Below are positions 12,640 to 23,975 of a stretch of DNA of 64,000 nucleotides, one piece after another; positions within the stretch are counted from its first letter, which is position 1; every line of letters starts with the position of its first letter. The translations under genes were made by a program, and so were the position numbers. The stretch comes from Atherix ibis (lineage: Eukaryota > Arthropoda > Insecta > Diptera > Athericidae), in contig OY282605.1 in the NCBI GenBank assembly GCA_958298945.1, forward strand, positions 116,618,267 to 116,682,266, in the 5' to 3' direction. The notes beneath the pieces are model-generated. The model did not search any database, had not been told where the DNA came from, and saw only the letters and a list, made by a program, of their open reading frames with translations.

Positions 12640-13480
12640 AGGTTTGAGAATAAATGCGTGGTATTTATTGTGAAAGTGCTGTATCGTAGATGATTTGCTC
12701 ACTGTCATTCTGGAAATTTCGATAGCAAAGATGAACCCCGTTCTGGTCCACTGATTACCAATAAATATGATGAAATTCTCGAGAAAAGCATATCAGCACA
12801 GGTTTAAACATTCCTCGTCAAACCGTTTTAAATCTGAGATCAAAATGAAAGGCTGAGTTCAAAGTGAAACTCGATGTTTCCTTTTGAACTCATGAATTGA
12901 GTGCGAAAAACAATATGGACTACTTGAAGCGCAATGAAATCGAGCAATTTCTGAAACAAATCATAACTGGAAAAATGGTAAAATACGAGAATATCGTTCA
13001 AAAGAGATCATCAAAAAGGAAAGATAAACGATCACAAACAATTTCGAAACAAGGTTTGACGGTCAATAAATAAAGTTATAATGTGTGCATGGTGGGACTG
13101 GAAGGGAATCGGTCATTATGAACTGCTACCGTTTTCTCAAACTGTTAAATCGGTACTCTACTGTGAGCAGCTCGAGAGATTACGCCAAACGAGTAAGAGA
13201 AAAAGGCCAGAATTGATTAATAGGAAGGGTGTCGTCGTCCATCGCAAAAACGCTCGACCACACACACATCTTTGATGACTCGGCAAAAATTAAGAGAGCT
13301 TGCCTAGGAAGTTTTGATGCACCCTAAGATTACCATTTGTTTCGATGTCCGCAGAACTCTCCCATCAATCGTATAACACATATATAACACCCTCAGACTA
13401 CCATTTGTTTCGATCCCCGCAGAACTCTCTTAGTGGAACCACGCTAAATTCAAGAGAGGACTTTGAAAAACAGCGTCGTT
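12640..13480 (+). mobile_element. mellifera-like mariner, decayed second copy
   Basis: Fragments in order: 'FAHCHSGNFDSKDEPRSG' near 12700, then at 13081-13275 an open stretch 'MCAWWDWKGIGHYELLPFSQ ... RPELINRKGVVVHRKNARPH'. The catalytic 'HQDNARPH' has become 'HRKNARPH'. A ~50-bp segment with 'accatttgtttcgat' and 'ccgcagaactctc' is present twice (13331-13362 and 13399-13430). No TIRs were identified. It belongs with the copy at 6780-7860. Confidence 0.75.
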
Positions 13481-13494
13481 AATAATGGAGAATA

Positions 13495-13520
13495 CGAGGT
13501 CTGTTCAAAAAGTATCGCAA
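13495..13520 (+). mobile_element. 26-bp solo terminus of the GVQW3-like mariner family
   Basis: TA at 13493-13494 is followed by cgaggtctgttcaaaaagta and tcgc; the match then stops. It may be the outer left end of the rearranged copy that continues at 13689. Confidence 0.65.
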
Positions 13521-13688
13521 AAAATCTGTTTTGTTTATAAAAAGAACGTTTCTAATGACATCTAACTTATTTATTATGATAGTAAATTTTGGTTAATAAA
13601 CGAAATACGACCTTTGCTGGTTAATCCAATATGAGTTCAAATATTCTTCAAGTGAATAAAAAATTACATCTTCAAATTATGCTACATA

Positions 13689-14134
13689 CGAAGTCTGTTC
13701 AAAAAATATCGCGAATTTTGAATTTCCGCGGGTTATGTATATTCGATTTTCGATTTTTTTTGTGGCGTTATGTTGGTACTCATGTCTCTCACTTCGGCCA
13801 TTTTGAATATTCAGTTAATTTTTTACAGCTGCTTTGCTTGCACACAAAAAAGTGACAGGGGGCCAGATCTGGCAAATACGGTGGCTCCGGCATTATTAGT
13901 TTCGCGCACAAGCAGCGATTGGATAATGCCAGAGCCACCGTATAATCCATTATTCGACAAAAATTCGTGCACAAGCAGCGATAAGTGAGCAGGGGCGTTA
14001 TCATGGTGCAAAAGCCAATTTTTGTTCTTCCACAAATCTGGGCATTTCTGGCCCGGATTTGTGGAAGAACAAAATTTCGAAGATACGTAACCCGCGGAAA
14101 TTCAAAATTCGCGATACTTTTTGAACTGACCTCG
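13689..14134. mobile_element. Scrambled foldback copy of the GVQW3-like mariner family
   Basis: The left terminus follows TA at 13687-13688 and the right terminus ends cctcg at 14134, where TG replaces the expected TA. Between them, pieces of the catalytic domain occur in both orientations. A ~21-bp block with 'ggtggctccggcattat' is repeated inverted about 50 bp on, with one mismatch. A second inverted pair (ttgttcttccacaaatctgg and its reverse complement) has a 9-bp loop near 14040. 'cacaagcagcgat' is present twice in direct orientation. No frame survives. Confidence 0.8.
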
Positions 14135-14135
14135 T

Positions 14136-15339
14136 GTTTGGTTTGAATAAATTGATTTCAACATACTGATTTAAGCATTTCTATTTTACTTAAAAACGCC
14201 ACGAACTTCATTTCGACAAACCAATATTTCTCCACAAAAGATATTCCCTTCAATATTTCTACAGTTACACATTTATTGTAAATTTCTTAGTTTTAAAGAA
14301 TTGGTTTTTTTCTCCTTTTTTTATATTATTTTTTAAAAAAATGAATAAATAAACTGAATTTTTTAAAGAAAACTATTTAAAATTTATTTAGTAATTTTTT
14401 TGGGGAAAAGAATTTTCTAATTTAATAATGATTTTCAAATTTCTATTTGTGCCGATTTATAAATTATTTAATAATTTGTCAATATTCAAGACACAATAAT
14501 ACCTAATGATGGAATTTTAAATTTTTTTTAAATAAATTGTACTATTTTAAAAATGTCCTTTTGAGAAAGGTTAGTATTAACAACTGTTTGCCATTTTGGT
14601 CTTGACTTACTCAGTTCAGTCTTATTTTAATTAACAAAATTCTCAAATCGAATAGTTAATTTTATATCTTTATAACAGTCCAGATGTTACAAAAAAACTA
14701 CTATTAAAAGAAACGTCGGTGATCTCAGAAAAAAATCAGTTTACTTAAAAGATATTTAAATCTTAAGTAATATTATTTCTTAACAAACTCCAGACTGTTA
14801 ATCCTTTCAATTGATAATCTCAAACTAAAAATGTTACCCTTGATAATTTACAAACCCAAAATTTGCCACACAAATCCCCAAAATAAAAATTGTTTGGGAG
14901 TTTTTTTTTTTTTATTCACCTTGACATAACGAAAAAGTGCGTAGCATTCCTTATTGATGTCTATTTATTCATTTCATTTTATATTAAAACAAGGGACCGT
15001 CTTCAACCGTCTATGTACGTAGATTCTTTGCCTCTTCGACTAAATATATTTCATATAAAATTATTTATCTTTGCTATTATGATAATGCACATAAATTTAC
15101 TATTTAATTGTATAAAGAAATAGTTTGGTTGAATACTCGTAGAAATTCCGAAAATAAACCTTCGCTTTCCGACTTCAAGTGTAAATACGAATATGAATAT
15201 TTTTACTACTAATTTTTGTAGTAAAATACGATTATTAATCCTAAAACATCCGATATTATGAATTTTCTTTAGCAATATGGAAACTACAGAAGCAAATTAT
15301 TACAAGATAAAAAGTTATAAAAAGACGAGTCCTTTATCT
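14136..15339. other. AT-rich stretch without recognised gene
   Basis: Low-complexity AT-rich DNA. Short frames at 14890-15123 and 15051-15275 lie on opposite strands and show no motif. Confidence 0.4.
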
Positions 15340-16026
15340 GCTTCATTTACCGATCAATGATCTTTTTTCGAAGGTCATTTACCGAGCACTAATGATCTTT
15401 CTTTCGAAGGTCATGGAAACGATGGTAAACGATAAGCTAATGAAATATCTTGACTCAATAGATCGATTGGTGAGTTTATGGCAGATCTAGCCGAAAAGTG
15501 GGACCATATTCGTCATTTTTTTGAGGAGTGTATGATTACTGCACTTGAGGCATTTTACAGAGTTTGGTATCAAGTTCTTTTGTCGAAAATGGGTCCATAT
15601 AGTATCGACAATTGCCTCTTCAAATGAATTAGAAGCTACATGCTCAACCGTTTAATACAAGTTATTTTGAATAACATCAAATCTGCAGTCCACCAAATAA
15701 ATGCTGGTGTTGCCCAGGATTTACTTCCTACAATCTCCAACTCTTTCTCTTATTTTCATAAATGATCTCTTATATTATCTGTTACTTCTACCCCAATCCA
15801 CTGTTTCCGCTGATTACAGTACTCTTATTTGTTTTCAAATTCACGTCCTTCGGCCGTGCAAAGGAAACGGCAACGTATGTCAAACTCATTAAATTCCGAT
15901 ATAGATAGTATATTACTATGGAGCTCGAAGAACTGAAACCGAAAAACTTTCCATGCTTGGTATGTGGGTTAATGACAACCTTCGTTGCAAGAAAATGCAT
16001 CTGATCTAGCCAATATACACAAGGCA
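15340..16026 (+). mobile_element. Non-LTR retrotransposon relic (reverse transcriptase)
   Basis: Broken plus-strand frames give 'SKVMETMVNDKLMKYLDS' near 15400, 'INAGVAQ' followed in shifted frame by 'SPTLSLIFINDLLY' near 15690-15780, and 'SADYSTL' near 15805, where reverse transcriptases have 'FADDSTL'. The first Asp of the YxDD-type box is kept and the second is Tyr. A downstream 'LGMWVNDNLRCKK' near 15955 resembles the post-RT 'LGVWxxDNLxW' block. It is 5'-truncated, has many stops, and is interrupted at 16027 by the mariner at 16029. Confidence 0.7.
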
Positions 16027-16028
16027 TA

Positions 16029-16890
16029 CGAGGTCTGCTCAAAAAGTATCGTGAATTTTGGTTTTTTTTTCAAAAATTATTTATTTATTCATGAATATCT
16101 ATTTTGTCCCCTTCAAAATAATCCCCACCAGATATTATACACTTACGCCAACGTTTTTTCCACATCTCGAAGCACTTCAAAAAATCATTTTTTGTGATCT
16201 TGTTCAGCTCCTCCCTCGATGCCGTCTTTCTCTCCTCAATCGTAGCGTAGCGTCGTCCTTTGATGGGGGTCCTCAGTTTCGGGAACAAGAAAAAGTCGCA
16301 GGGGGGGGGCAGATCTGGGGAATACGGTGGCTCCGGCATTATTAGTGTGTTGTTTTTGGCCAAAAATGGCAAAAGCCAATTTTTGTTGTTCCACAAATCC
16401 GGGTGTTTTTGGCGGATTGCTTCGCGTAACTTGCGCATAACTTGCAGGTAATATTCCTTATTGACCGTTCTACCTCATGATGCATCACGCCCTTACTGAC
16501 CCCTGCAATCGAAGAAAACTGTAAGCAAAACCTTCACATTTGATCGAATTTGGCGCTTTTTTCGGTCTTGGCTCTTGCGGCCGCTTTCATTGGGATGATT
16601 GAGCTTTGGTTTCCACGGCATAACCATAAACCCACGATTCGCCATCAGTAATGACCCGCTGGAGCAAATTAGGGTCGTCGCGGACAGAGTCCAACAGCTC
16701 CTGAGCAAAAATCGAAGACAAGCCAAAATACGTGCAAGCAAAGCAGCTGTCAAAAATTAACTGAACATTCAAAATGGCCGAACTTGTCGGCATAAGTGAG
16801 AGAAATGAGTACCAACATAAAGCCACAAAAAATCGCAAATATGTAACCCGCGGAAATTCAAAATTCGCGATACTTTTTTAACAGACCTCG
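16029..16890 (-). mobile_element. GVQW3-like mariner, internally deleted (deletion subfamily 1)
   Basis: Complete ends: cgaggtctgctcaaaaagta at the left and its counterpart ending cctcg at 16890, with TA at 16027-16028 and 16891-16892. The minus strand encodes the transposase C-terminus to 'GGDYFEGDKIDIHE' (stop at 16085). The N-terminal DNA-binding half is gone: the 5' leader joins directly to 'ELLDSVRDDPNLLQ'. A second deletion removes the block with the catalytic 'HHDNAPAH', leaving 'NWLLPFLAKNN'. The same second deletion occurs in the copy at 59865-60469. It lies inside a non-LTR relic. Confidence 0.9.
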
Positions 16891-16892
16891 TA

Positions 16893-17948
16893 CAGGACAA
16901 GATCACTGGGAATACAATTTTTGGTAACTAAAAAAATTGGTTCCCGTTGAAAAGGTGAATTTACAATTTTTTTCTAAGGTTTAGAACTTATGGGCAGAAA
17001 ATCCAATACCAAATATGCTCAACTAGTTATTGTTACTAGTTTTGTACATAGAAATTTAATAGTTATTTAATTATAGCTTTTATTTCGGAATTGACTTTTG
17101 GGAATGAAGCTGAAATTTGAGTTTGTTTTTATATTTAACCGATGTACGCTAATACAGATATTTTTCGTGATATCGCATATGAACATATACAGGAGAGAGT
17201 TTGTTTTACTTATAGTACAAAACAAATTAAGTTTTTTCATATTTTTTTGTTGGTAAGTTGATATATAAAAACAAACTAAAATTTAGATAGTCACTTTTAT
17301 GTCGAAAGCCAGTTTTTTTTGTACATATAAAAATTTATTATTTCTTCTATACATAAATTTCCGTTTTTGTTAAATATTTTATAAATAATATGATATGGGT
17401 TTGGCCAACGTTTCTTTATAAATAATATGTTTTGCAAATATTTTGCCAATGCATTGTGAAAAAGTTGATAATTTTAAATGTCTGCTTATTTACATTACTG
17501 TTTAGAACAATTACGTTATGGTAATATTATTTCTATGCTAAAATGAGTGTACGTAAATAATTAATAATTATTTCGAAAATAAATTTTCATATTTTTTTAA
17601 ATGAATTTAGAAAATTTTTTTTCAATTTTTTATTTTTTATAAACCAGTTGTGGTAAAGTTATTTTGAATATCCTTATAATGTTTTATTTATCTAGAAGGG
17701 GAATGAGGCAGCAGGGTATTCCACATTCGGAATGAACAGTTGAAAAAATAATCTTTATATTTTAGAGTACATACGAAAAGAGTATTTAGGGAAACGAGTA
17801 TTAGGATGAAATAATTGTGGGAGTGGAATGCAGTTAATCAAGTCTCTGGAAGTACTGTTTATAAGAAATACGATAAAATAAAGAAAGACAGGAAGGAGAC
17901 ACTTTATCGCTTCAATTTTTATTCCATCTAGCATGTGCATTGACATTA
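16893..17948. other. AT-rich stretch without recognised gene
   Basis: No motif, RNA gene or terminal repeat is recognised on either strand. Confidence 0.4.
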
Positions 17949-17952
17949 TAGA

Positions 17953-18774
17953 CGAGATCTGTTCAAAAAGTATCGCGAATTTTGAATTTTCGCGCGTTAC
18001 GTAAATTCGATTTTTTGTGGCGTTATGGCTCTCTTTTATGCCGACAAGTTTGGCTATCTTGAATGTTCAGTTAATTTTTGACAGCTGCTTTGCTTGCACG
18101 TATTTTGGATCGTCTTCGATTTTTGCTCAATTTCGACCAAAAACAGCATCGCATTAACATTGCTAAGGAGCTGTTGGACTCTGTCCGCGACGACCCTAAT
18201 TTGCTCCAGAGGATCATTACTGATGACGAATCATGGGTTTATGGTTATGCCGTGGAAATCAAAGCTCAATCATCCCAATGAAAGCTGCTGCAAGAGCCAA
18301 GACCGAAAAAAGCGCCAAGTTCGGTCGAATGTGAAGGTTTTGCTTACAATTTTCTTCGATTGCAGTGGCGTGGTGCATCATGAGTTCTTGCCACAGGGTA
18401 GAACAGTCAATAAGGGATTTTACCTGCAAGTTATGCGCAAGTTGCGCGAAGCAATCCGCCAGAAACGCCCGGATTTGTGGAAGAACAAAAATTGGCTTTT
18501 GCAACATGATAACGCCCCCACTCACGCATCGTTGCTTGTGCGCGAATTTTTGGCCAAAAACAACACACTAGTAATGCCGCAGCCACCGTATTCCCCAGAT
18601 CTTCTTCCTGTGACTTTTTCTTGTTCCCGAAACAGAGTATTTTTGACCATTTTTTGGAATGGGCAAAAATCGAAAACGAGCCAAAACACGTGCAAGCAAA
18701 GCAGCTGTCAAAAATTAACTGAACATTCAAAATGGCCGAACTTGTCGGCATAAGTGAGAGACATGAAGACCTCG
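17953..18774 (+). mobile_element. GVQW3-like mariner, foldback derivative (deletion subfamily 2)
   Basis: Begins near 17953 with cgagatctgttcaaaaagta and ends cctcg at 18774 (TA at 18775-18776). A ~190-bp 5' leader joins to 'QHRINIAKELLDSVRDDPN', so the DNA-binding half is missing. The catalytic part runs through 'IITDDESWVYGYAV', 'LLTIFFDCSGVVHHEFLPQG', 'NWLLQHDNAPTHASLLVRE' and 'PPYSPDL' with two frame breaks. After 'FPK' the C-terminus is replaced by an inverted copy of the 5' leader (about 18655-18765) with an internal deletion. The copy at 55567-56472 shares this architecture. Confidence 0.88.
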
Positions 18775-18776
18775 TA

Positions 18777-20404
18777 TATACCTAGAATATGGTCATAGAT
18801 CAATGACTTTAGTTTGTTCATGCCTACGAAAGCACGAGTGCTTAATGCTTTTCAATTGCGGGAGGATTCAATTTTATTGATTTGCGTATTCCTAGAATCG
18901 CGTACTGAATGACGTTGGGTTTTATTAACAGGCATTGTCAATGACTTTAGGTTTTATTAATTTTTGTACTTCTAGATTTTATAAGAATTCAATTAACAGT
19001 TTGTGTACGTGATAAAAATTACATAAAGGTTCAACTACATTTTCTTTATTTGTTCCTAGAAATGTGTTAAGAATCAACGAGCTTGGTTAGTATGCATTTA
19101 GATCAACCTGAAATATAGCGAAATTTTTCGATGAGAAATGTTAAAGTGAATTTTGGTAATTTCTTATTTTCCGTTTGCGCATATTTTCAGAAAAAATATT
19201 TGTTTTTTAAATTAAATATTTGTACGAGTATAAATAACTATTTCAATAAGATAACAAGCACAAGATGATCTTATTTTCTCGAAAACCAAACACTGATTAT
19301 CCAAGACTGTCGTTTAAATAAATTTTCCTCGCTAAACTGAGTATAAGTTTTTTCAATCCATTTCCAAATACGTCACTGATATTAAACTCTATGCGAATCA
19401 CTTATATATCGCTAGTAGTTATAGAAAGCTATGGTTTTATTAAAAATATAAGAATTGTACGAAATTTTTGTTAACAATCAAATCGTGGGTAGTCAGAATT
19501 TATCAATACTAATCACGTAACAGTTTTTCTTTTCTTTGATAATTTCATGATAATATTATAAAAATATACTTACTTCATTAAGAATGATACAATTTAGTTG
19601 TTTACTTATAAAGTCTTCCATTTCTATAAAATAAAATTCCACTTCAAGTGCACGTGAGTAAATAATAAAAATAAATCATTTGTAATTGACGGAATATGGT
19701 ATACGAAAAATGTCAAGCTTATGATAACAGAAACGGTCAAATTCTTTCAAAATGTAATTTTCCACATTGTTAAATTTATAATGCTGAAAGGTCTTTGGGC
19801 TGATCTTATACAAAAGAACGGTTGAAATTTATGTTCTCACCCGTAACGGTGAATGGTTTTACCACTAGTTACTGCATAATTTTATATAACGTTATTTAAT
19901 ACAAAAATATTCAATCACATACAGTTCAGAGTTGAATTTCCAAGTTAATTTGTAAATATTTCTTCTTTTTTTTATTTTTTAACTCTTGTTATAATTTGCG
20001 ACAATTATTAAATTTTATTATTTAAAATTTTTTTAAATATAAATATTTGAAATAAGCATCTTAAATTAGTTTCATTGTAAACATTTTACATTTGAAATGA
20101 TGTATTATATTAATTTATATAATCGCATATATATAATATATAAACAGGTAAATTTCTCTGACTAGATGAACTTATTATAAAATAACTTCAATACTATTTT
20201 TAAGGTTCGCCATGAGCAAACTAATAAAATATTGACCCCTGTACACTTTACCATTCAACAACGTTAGATTTATCATAACGTACATATTTCTAAATTAATT
20301 CACAATTTAAAAAAAAAAATACAATATAAAAATTTTTTTAAACATATTATGGGTATATTTATACAAAGAAAATTTTTCAAAACAATTTTGTTTCTATTTT
20401 GCGT
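18777..20404. other. AT-rich stretch; last mRpS9 exon not found here
   Basis: A diverged direct repeat is visible at 18795-18990 (caatgacttta twice, each followed by tttattga or tttattaa and then a ttcctaga/cttctaga phrase). This is the stretch where a terminal mRpS9 exon would be expected on the minus strand. I see no 'GQAGAIRWG' or 'RDYRRRERKKPG' type sequence in any frame. Confidence 0.4.
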
Positions 20405-20406
20405 TA

Positions 20407-21675
20407 CGCAATGTATAAGCTTAAATCCGCTATATTTTAGTCAAAAAACACGTTTTTTTTAAAAGAAAACAAAAAAAATTTATTCAAAGTACTTCCCCTC
20501 GCTAGCTACACATTTTTCCCATCTCTCGGGCAATTTGTGGACACCACGCCAAAAAAAAACCTTCTCTTTCGTGGCAAACCCCTCATCAAGCCATTTTCGG
20601 ACGTCTTCGTAAGAATAGAAGTGCTGCTCAGCGAGCGCGTGGCCCATCGATGAAAACAGGTGGTAGTCGAAAGGGGCCAGGTCTGGTGAATAAGCGGAGT
20701 GGGGTAGCACTACTCAGTTGAGTGTCTCCAAGTAATTTCGGACCATTTTTGACGTGTGCGATGGTGCGTTGTCGTGGAGGAAAATCAGCTTGTCATGTCT
20801 TTGTTGATAATCCGTTCTTTTTCACCCAGAGCACGGTGCAATTTGATCAGTTGTTGGTGGTAGCGGTGGGCATTGACAGTTTCACCAGGTTTCAACATCT
20901 CGTAGTAGACGATACCCTGCTGATCCCACCAAACGTACAGCATCGTCTTCCGTCCGAAGCGATTTGGTCTTGGGGAAGATGTTGATGGTTGGCCGGGATC
21001 AACCCACGATTGCTTGCGTTTACGATTCTCGAAATATATCCACTTTTCGTCGCCTCTCACAATTCGATGCAGGAACGACTCTCTTTTTTGTGTGGCGAGC
21101 AAGATTTCGCATGTGTTTTGGCGTCGCTCCATCTGCCTATCGTTCAATTCATGCGGCACCCATTTTCCGATCTTTTCAATCTTCCCCATGGCACGCAGAC
21201 GCATGGAAATGACTGGTTGAGTAGCACCCAATTGCTCCGCGAGCATTTTTTGCGATTGGGTATCGCCTTCGTCCAAAATAGCCTGCAATTGATGGTCCGC
21301 AACCTTCCTAGGCCGATTTTTACGCTTCTTGTCCGACAAGTCAAAATTACCGTCTTTGAACTGACGAAACCAATATCGGCACGTTGTTTCCGATAAAGCA
21401 CTGTCACCATAGGCCTCCATAAGCATTCGATGCGATTCGGCAGCCGATTTCTTCAAATTGAAGCAGAAAAGCAGAGCTTCTCGCATATGCTCTTTTTCTG
21501 GCACAAAACTAGACATGATTACCAAAGGAAAAATGTATGCCGTTACACGAAATTCCTGACAATGTGTACTGATTAATGTTGACAGATAAAAAAAAGTATG
21601 GCGTGCTCATGGTAGCTTAAAAGGCTTACTCACGCCATCTATAAACAAACAGCGGATTTAAGCTTATACACCTGG
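20407..21675 (-). mobile_element. Mos1-like mariner (mauritiana type), near-intact
   Basis: The right TIR (reverse complement of 21651-21675) begins ccaggtgtataagcttaaat. The left TIR at 20407-20431 shares its inner 20 bp (tgtataagcttaaatccgct) but has four changes in the outer five. TA is present at 20405-20406 and 21676-21677. The minus-strand transposase starts at 21516 (MSSFVPEKEHMREALLFCF) and runs open to 20785. It shifts frame, reads 'LIFLHDNAPSH', meets one TGA (Trp in Mos1), then continues 'VLPHSAYSPDLAPFDYHLF' to 'CVASEGKYFE' at 20480. The D-to-D spacing is 34. It is more GC-rich than its surroundings, which suggests a recent arrival. It lies 72 bp beyond the last identified mRpS9 exon. 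Confidence 0.95.
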
Positions 21676-21746
21676 TATAATATCGCCATATTATTAGATC
21701 CTATTATGGATAATAGAAAAGTCAATTCTTAACTTCTAAGACTTAC

Positions 21747-23067
21747 CTGTTCACGGGATTGAATATGTTCGAAATAAGTGATATCCTGTCCATTAATTGT
21801 TATTTTCCCTGTTCCAGGTGAACGTACAGTTACATCTCCTCTAGCTCTTTTTCTTAAACATTCATAAATAGTAACAAACATTCGTCCATTTTCATCAAAT
21901 TGAGGTTTTGGTATGTCATATGCATTCGTTTGTTGCATTAAAGGTTTTCGATATTTATGAATGAAATCTTTACATTTATGCGAATAGGAAAGAGAAACTA
22001 AACGATTCATTGCATTTACAAAATTCAAATATTCAATATCGGCAATTTTTTCAACTAATTTCACCTCTAATTCCTCCTTACTTAGCCATTGTGAACCGGT
22101 TAGTTCTCTTAAAAAAATAATAAAATAAATCTTCCATTAGAAAATATGTACTTATTATATATGCTTATTCTTCTACTTACAGTTCTAAATTTTTGTCACT
22201 AGTGAAACCTTTTCTAATCATACGTTCTTCAAAATCATTTAAACCATTTATTTCTTCAACAATATCCTATATTATTAAAAATTGATTTAATTAATATAAG
22301 AAAATTTAAAATTAGTACAATTGACTTACATAGAGCAATTTAAAGAAATTTGGTTTCCCAGTATAGAACATACTATGGAATGGTCTACCGGATGCGTCAA
22401 ATTCAGCAGCTTTACGAGCAGGAAAAACCTCTTCTGGTGGTTTCATTAATGGTCTAGCTTTTGGATCGAACAATGCCGATGGGAATAGATATTCAATAGA
22501 ACGCTGTAAGCAGTTTGAAAAAAAATTATAAACACTCGTCAAAGGCATAATCTAACAAGTCAATTACATCGATATCTTCTTGTGTAAAAGTTTCTGGATC
22601 TTCACCCATCATATTGGCCAAATGTCGTTTTCCAATTTGAAATTCTAAATTTTGTGTTTTCATAAATTCTTCATGTTCTTGTGCCCTCTCCAAGTATGCC
22701 TTCATTGCCTTGCTCATTGGTTGCTTCTTTACTTCCGATGGTGTTGCTGTTGATGTTACTTGGTTTACATAATTCCTCGACTACAATAGCAAATACCCAA
22801 AAAAAAACAGTAATAAGCAAGAAAGACCATATTTAGTAAAGTCGTAACCAAATATTAAAATTTATAGACAAATACATTATTAAAAACAGTAATTTTATTC
22901 TATCGGAAAAGGTAAACACCAAATTTAAGGTTAGTTTTTCCGGCAAATACTTTTTTAAATAAACTTACTATAATCTGACATGATGATAAATTAAATGCAC
23001 TAAAACGGTTGATTTGTGCAATTTGTAATTTAGACAATAAACATGTAATAGTTTTTATCGAAGCCAT
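21747..23067 (-). CDS. mRpS9: Mitochondrial ribosomal protein S9 (uS9m), five exons, C-terminal exon not found
   Basis: Small-subunit protein of the mitochondrial ribosome. Exons on the minus strand: 22969-23067, 22568-22780, 22330-22503, 22181-22266 and 21747-22107. All junctions are GT/AG and in frame; the 64-bp intron 22504-22567 is needed because the other reading meets a stop. The start at 23067 gives [18 protein letters not shown], a plausible mitochondrial presequence. Family-typical segments follow: '[19 protein letters not shown]', '[17 protein letters not shown]', and the start of the S9 fold '[20 protein letters not shown]'. Exon 5 ends 'QSREQ' at a good donor (gtaagt). The conserved C-terminal ~80 residues (glycine-rich loop and basic 'RDYRRRERKKPG' tail) should follow but were not found; a mariner occupies 20407-21675. 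Identity is firm; completeness is doubtful. Confidence 0.92.
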
Positions 23068-23975
23068 GATTTTCAATAACCAAAAATCAGATTCCGATTG
23101 AATACTTAAGCCCCACACACCGGACCAGAAATCAGCTGTAACAACTTCATATTGCTGGTATAATCCGCTGACGAGAATGCATATTAGACTACATTTTGGT
23201 CTGCTGTTACATCTACCGTCACGTAGATGTCTCACTGATCAATACCAATGAAATCTTCCTCTAATCAAACTTTTAATGCTGTCGTTGGGATTATATAAAA
23301 AGAGTGCCTCTGAATCTTAGATTAAAGATCTAAGCTCTCAATTGAATTTATAACCACACAAACGCAGTTTGAATCATTAACTTCTATGCGACTTCAAGAA
23401 AGAAGAATCATACACGAAAGCAACATCTTCCTTCAAGTGAATGTATTCGCTCAACATACGAGTAGATAGCAAAATGCTAAGTCCAAATGGAAATAGAAAT
23501 TGGGAATCCCATCTCGACCTTTTATGCTTGGTTATTATTGACTAACAATAAAACATAATGAACAACAAAAATTTAAACTAAAACATTTTATCAGTGTATT
23601 TGTTAATTTAAAAAAATTCTTTAAATTAAAGTAAATTTGCGCAACATTTTGTTTTTAACTAAAATAAATATTCTTTTATTCATTTAACTTTCATGTATCT
23701 ACATATTTTTTAAACAATTTATGTTTACTTGATTTTTTACCTTCGTATTTTTTTTAATATTTATTTTTATATAAATAAATTAATTGACAACATAAAAGTG
23801 ATTTCCATGTGGAGTGGTCTTGTTTCCAATTTAATAAGAATTTATTATACGTAGTTTGTAACAAAATGTAGTTTTTGACACTTTACTCTGACTACTCTAT
23901 AATAAAGCAATCGTCGGAATCTAACATTGAAATATAGCTCTCATTAGTAAATTAGAAATGCTTAAAAAAAAAAAA
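23068..23975. other. Intergenic: mRpS9 upstream region and 3' flank of the next gene
   Basis: This should contain the mRpS9 promoter (just above 23067) and the 3'UTR of the gene ending at 23976. A minus-strand AATAAA lies near 23848. A small hairpin (acatctac and gtagatgt, 6-nt loop) lies near 23209-23230. Nothing else is recognised. Confidence 0.4.

Noticed and set aside
20722..21412. Several plus-strand frames opposite the Mos1-like transposase
   Set aside because: They are shadows of the minus-strand transposase and show no motifs of their own.
22504..22567. Frameshift in mRpS9 near 22540
   Set aside because: A 64-bp GT/AG intron restores the frame exactly and matches the other intron lengths.
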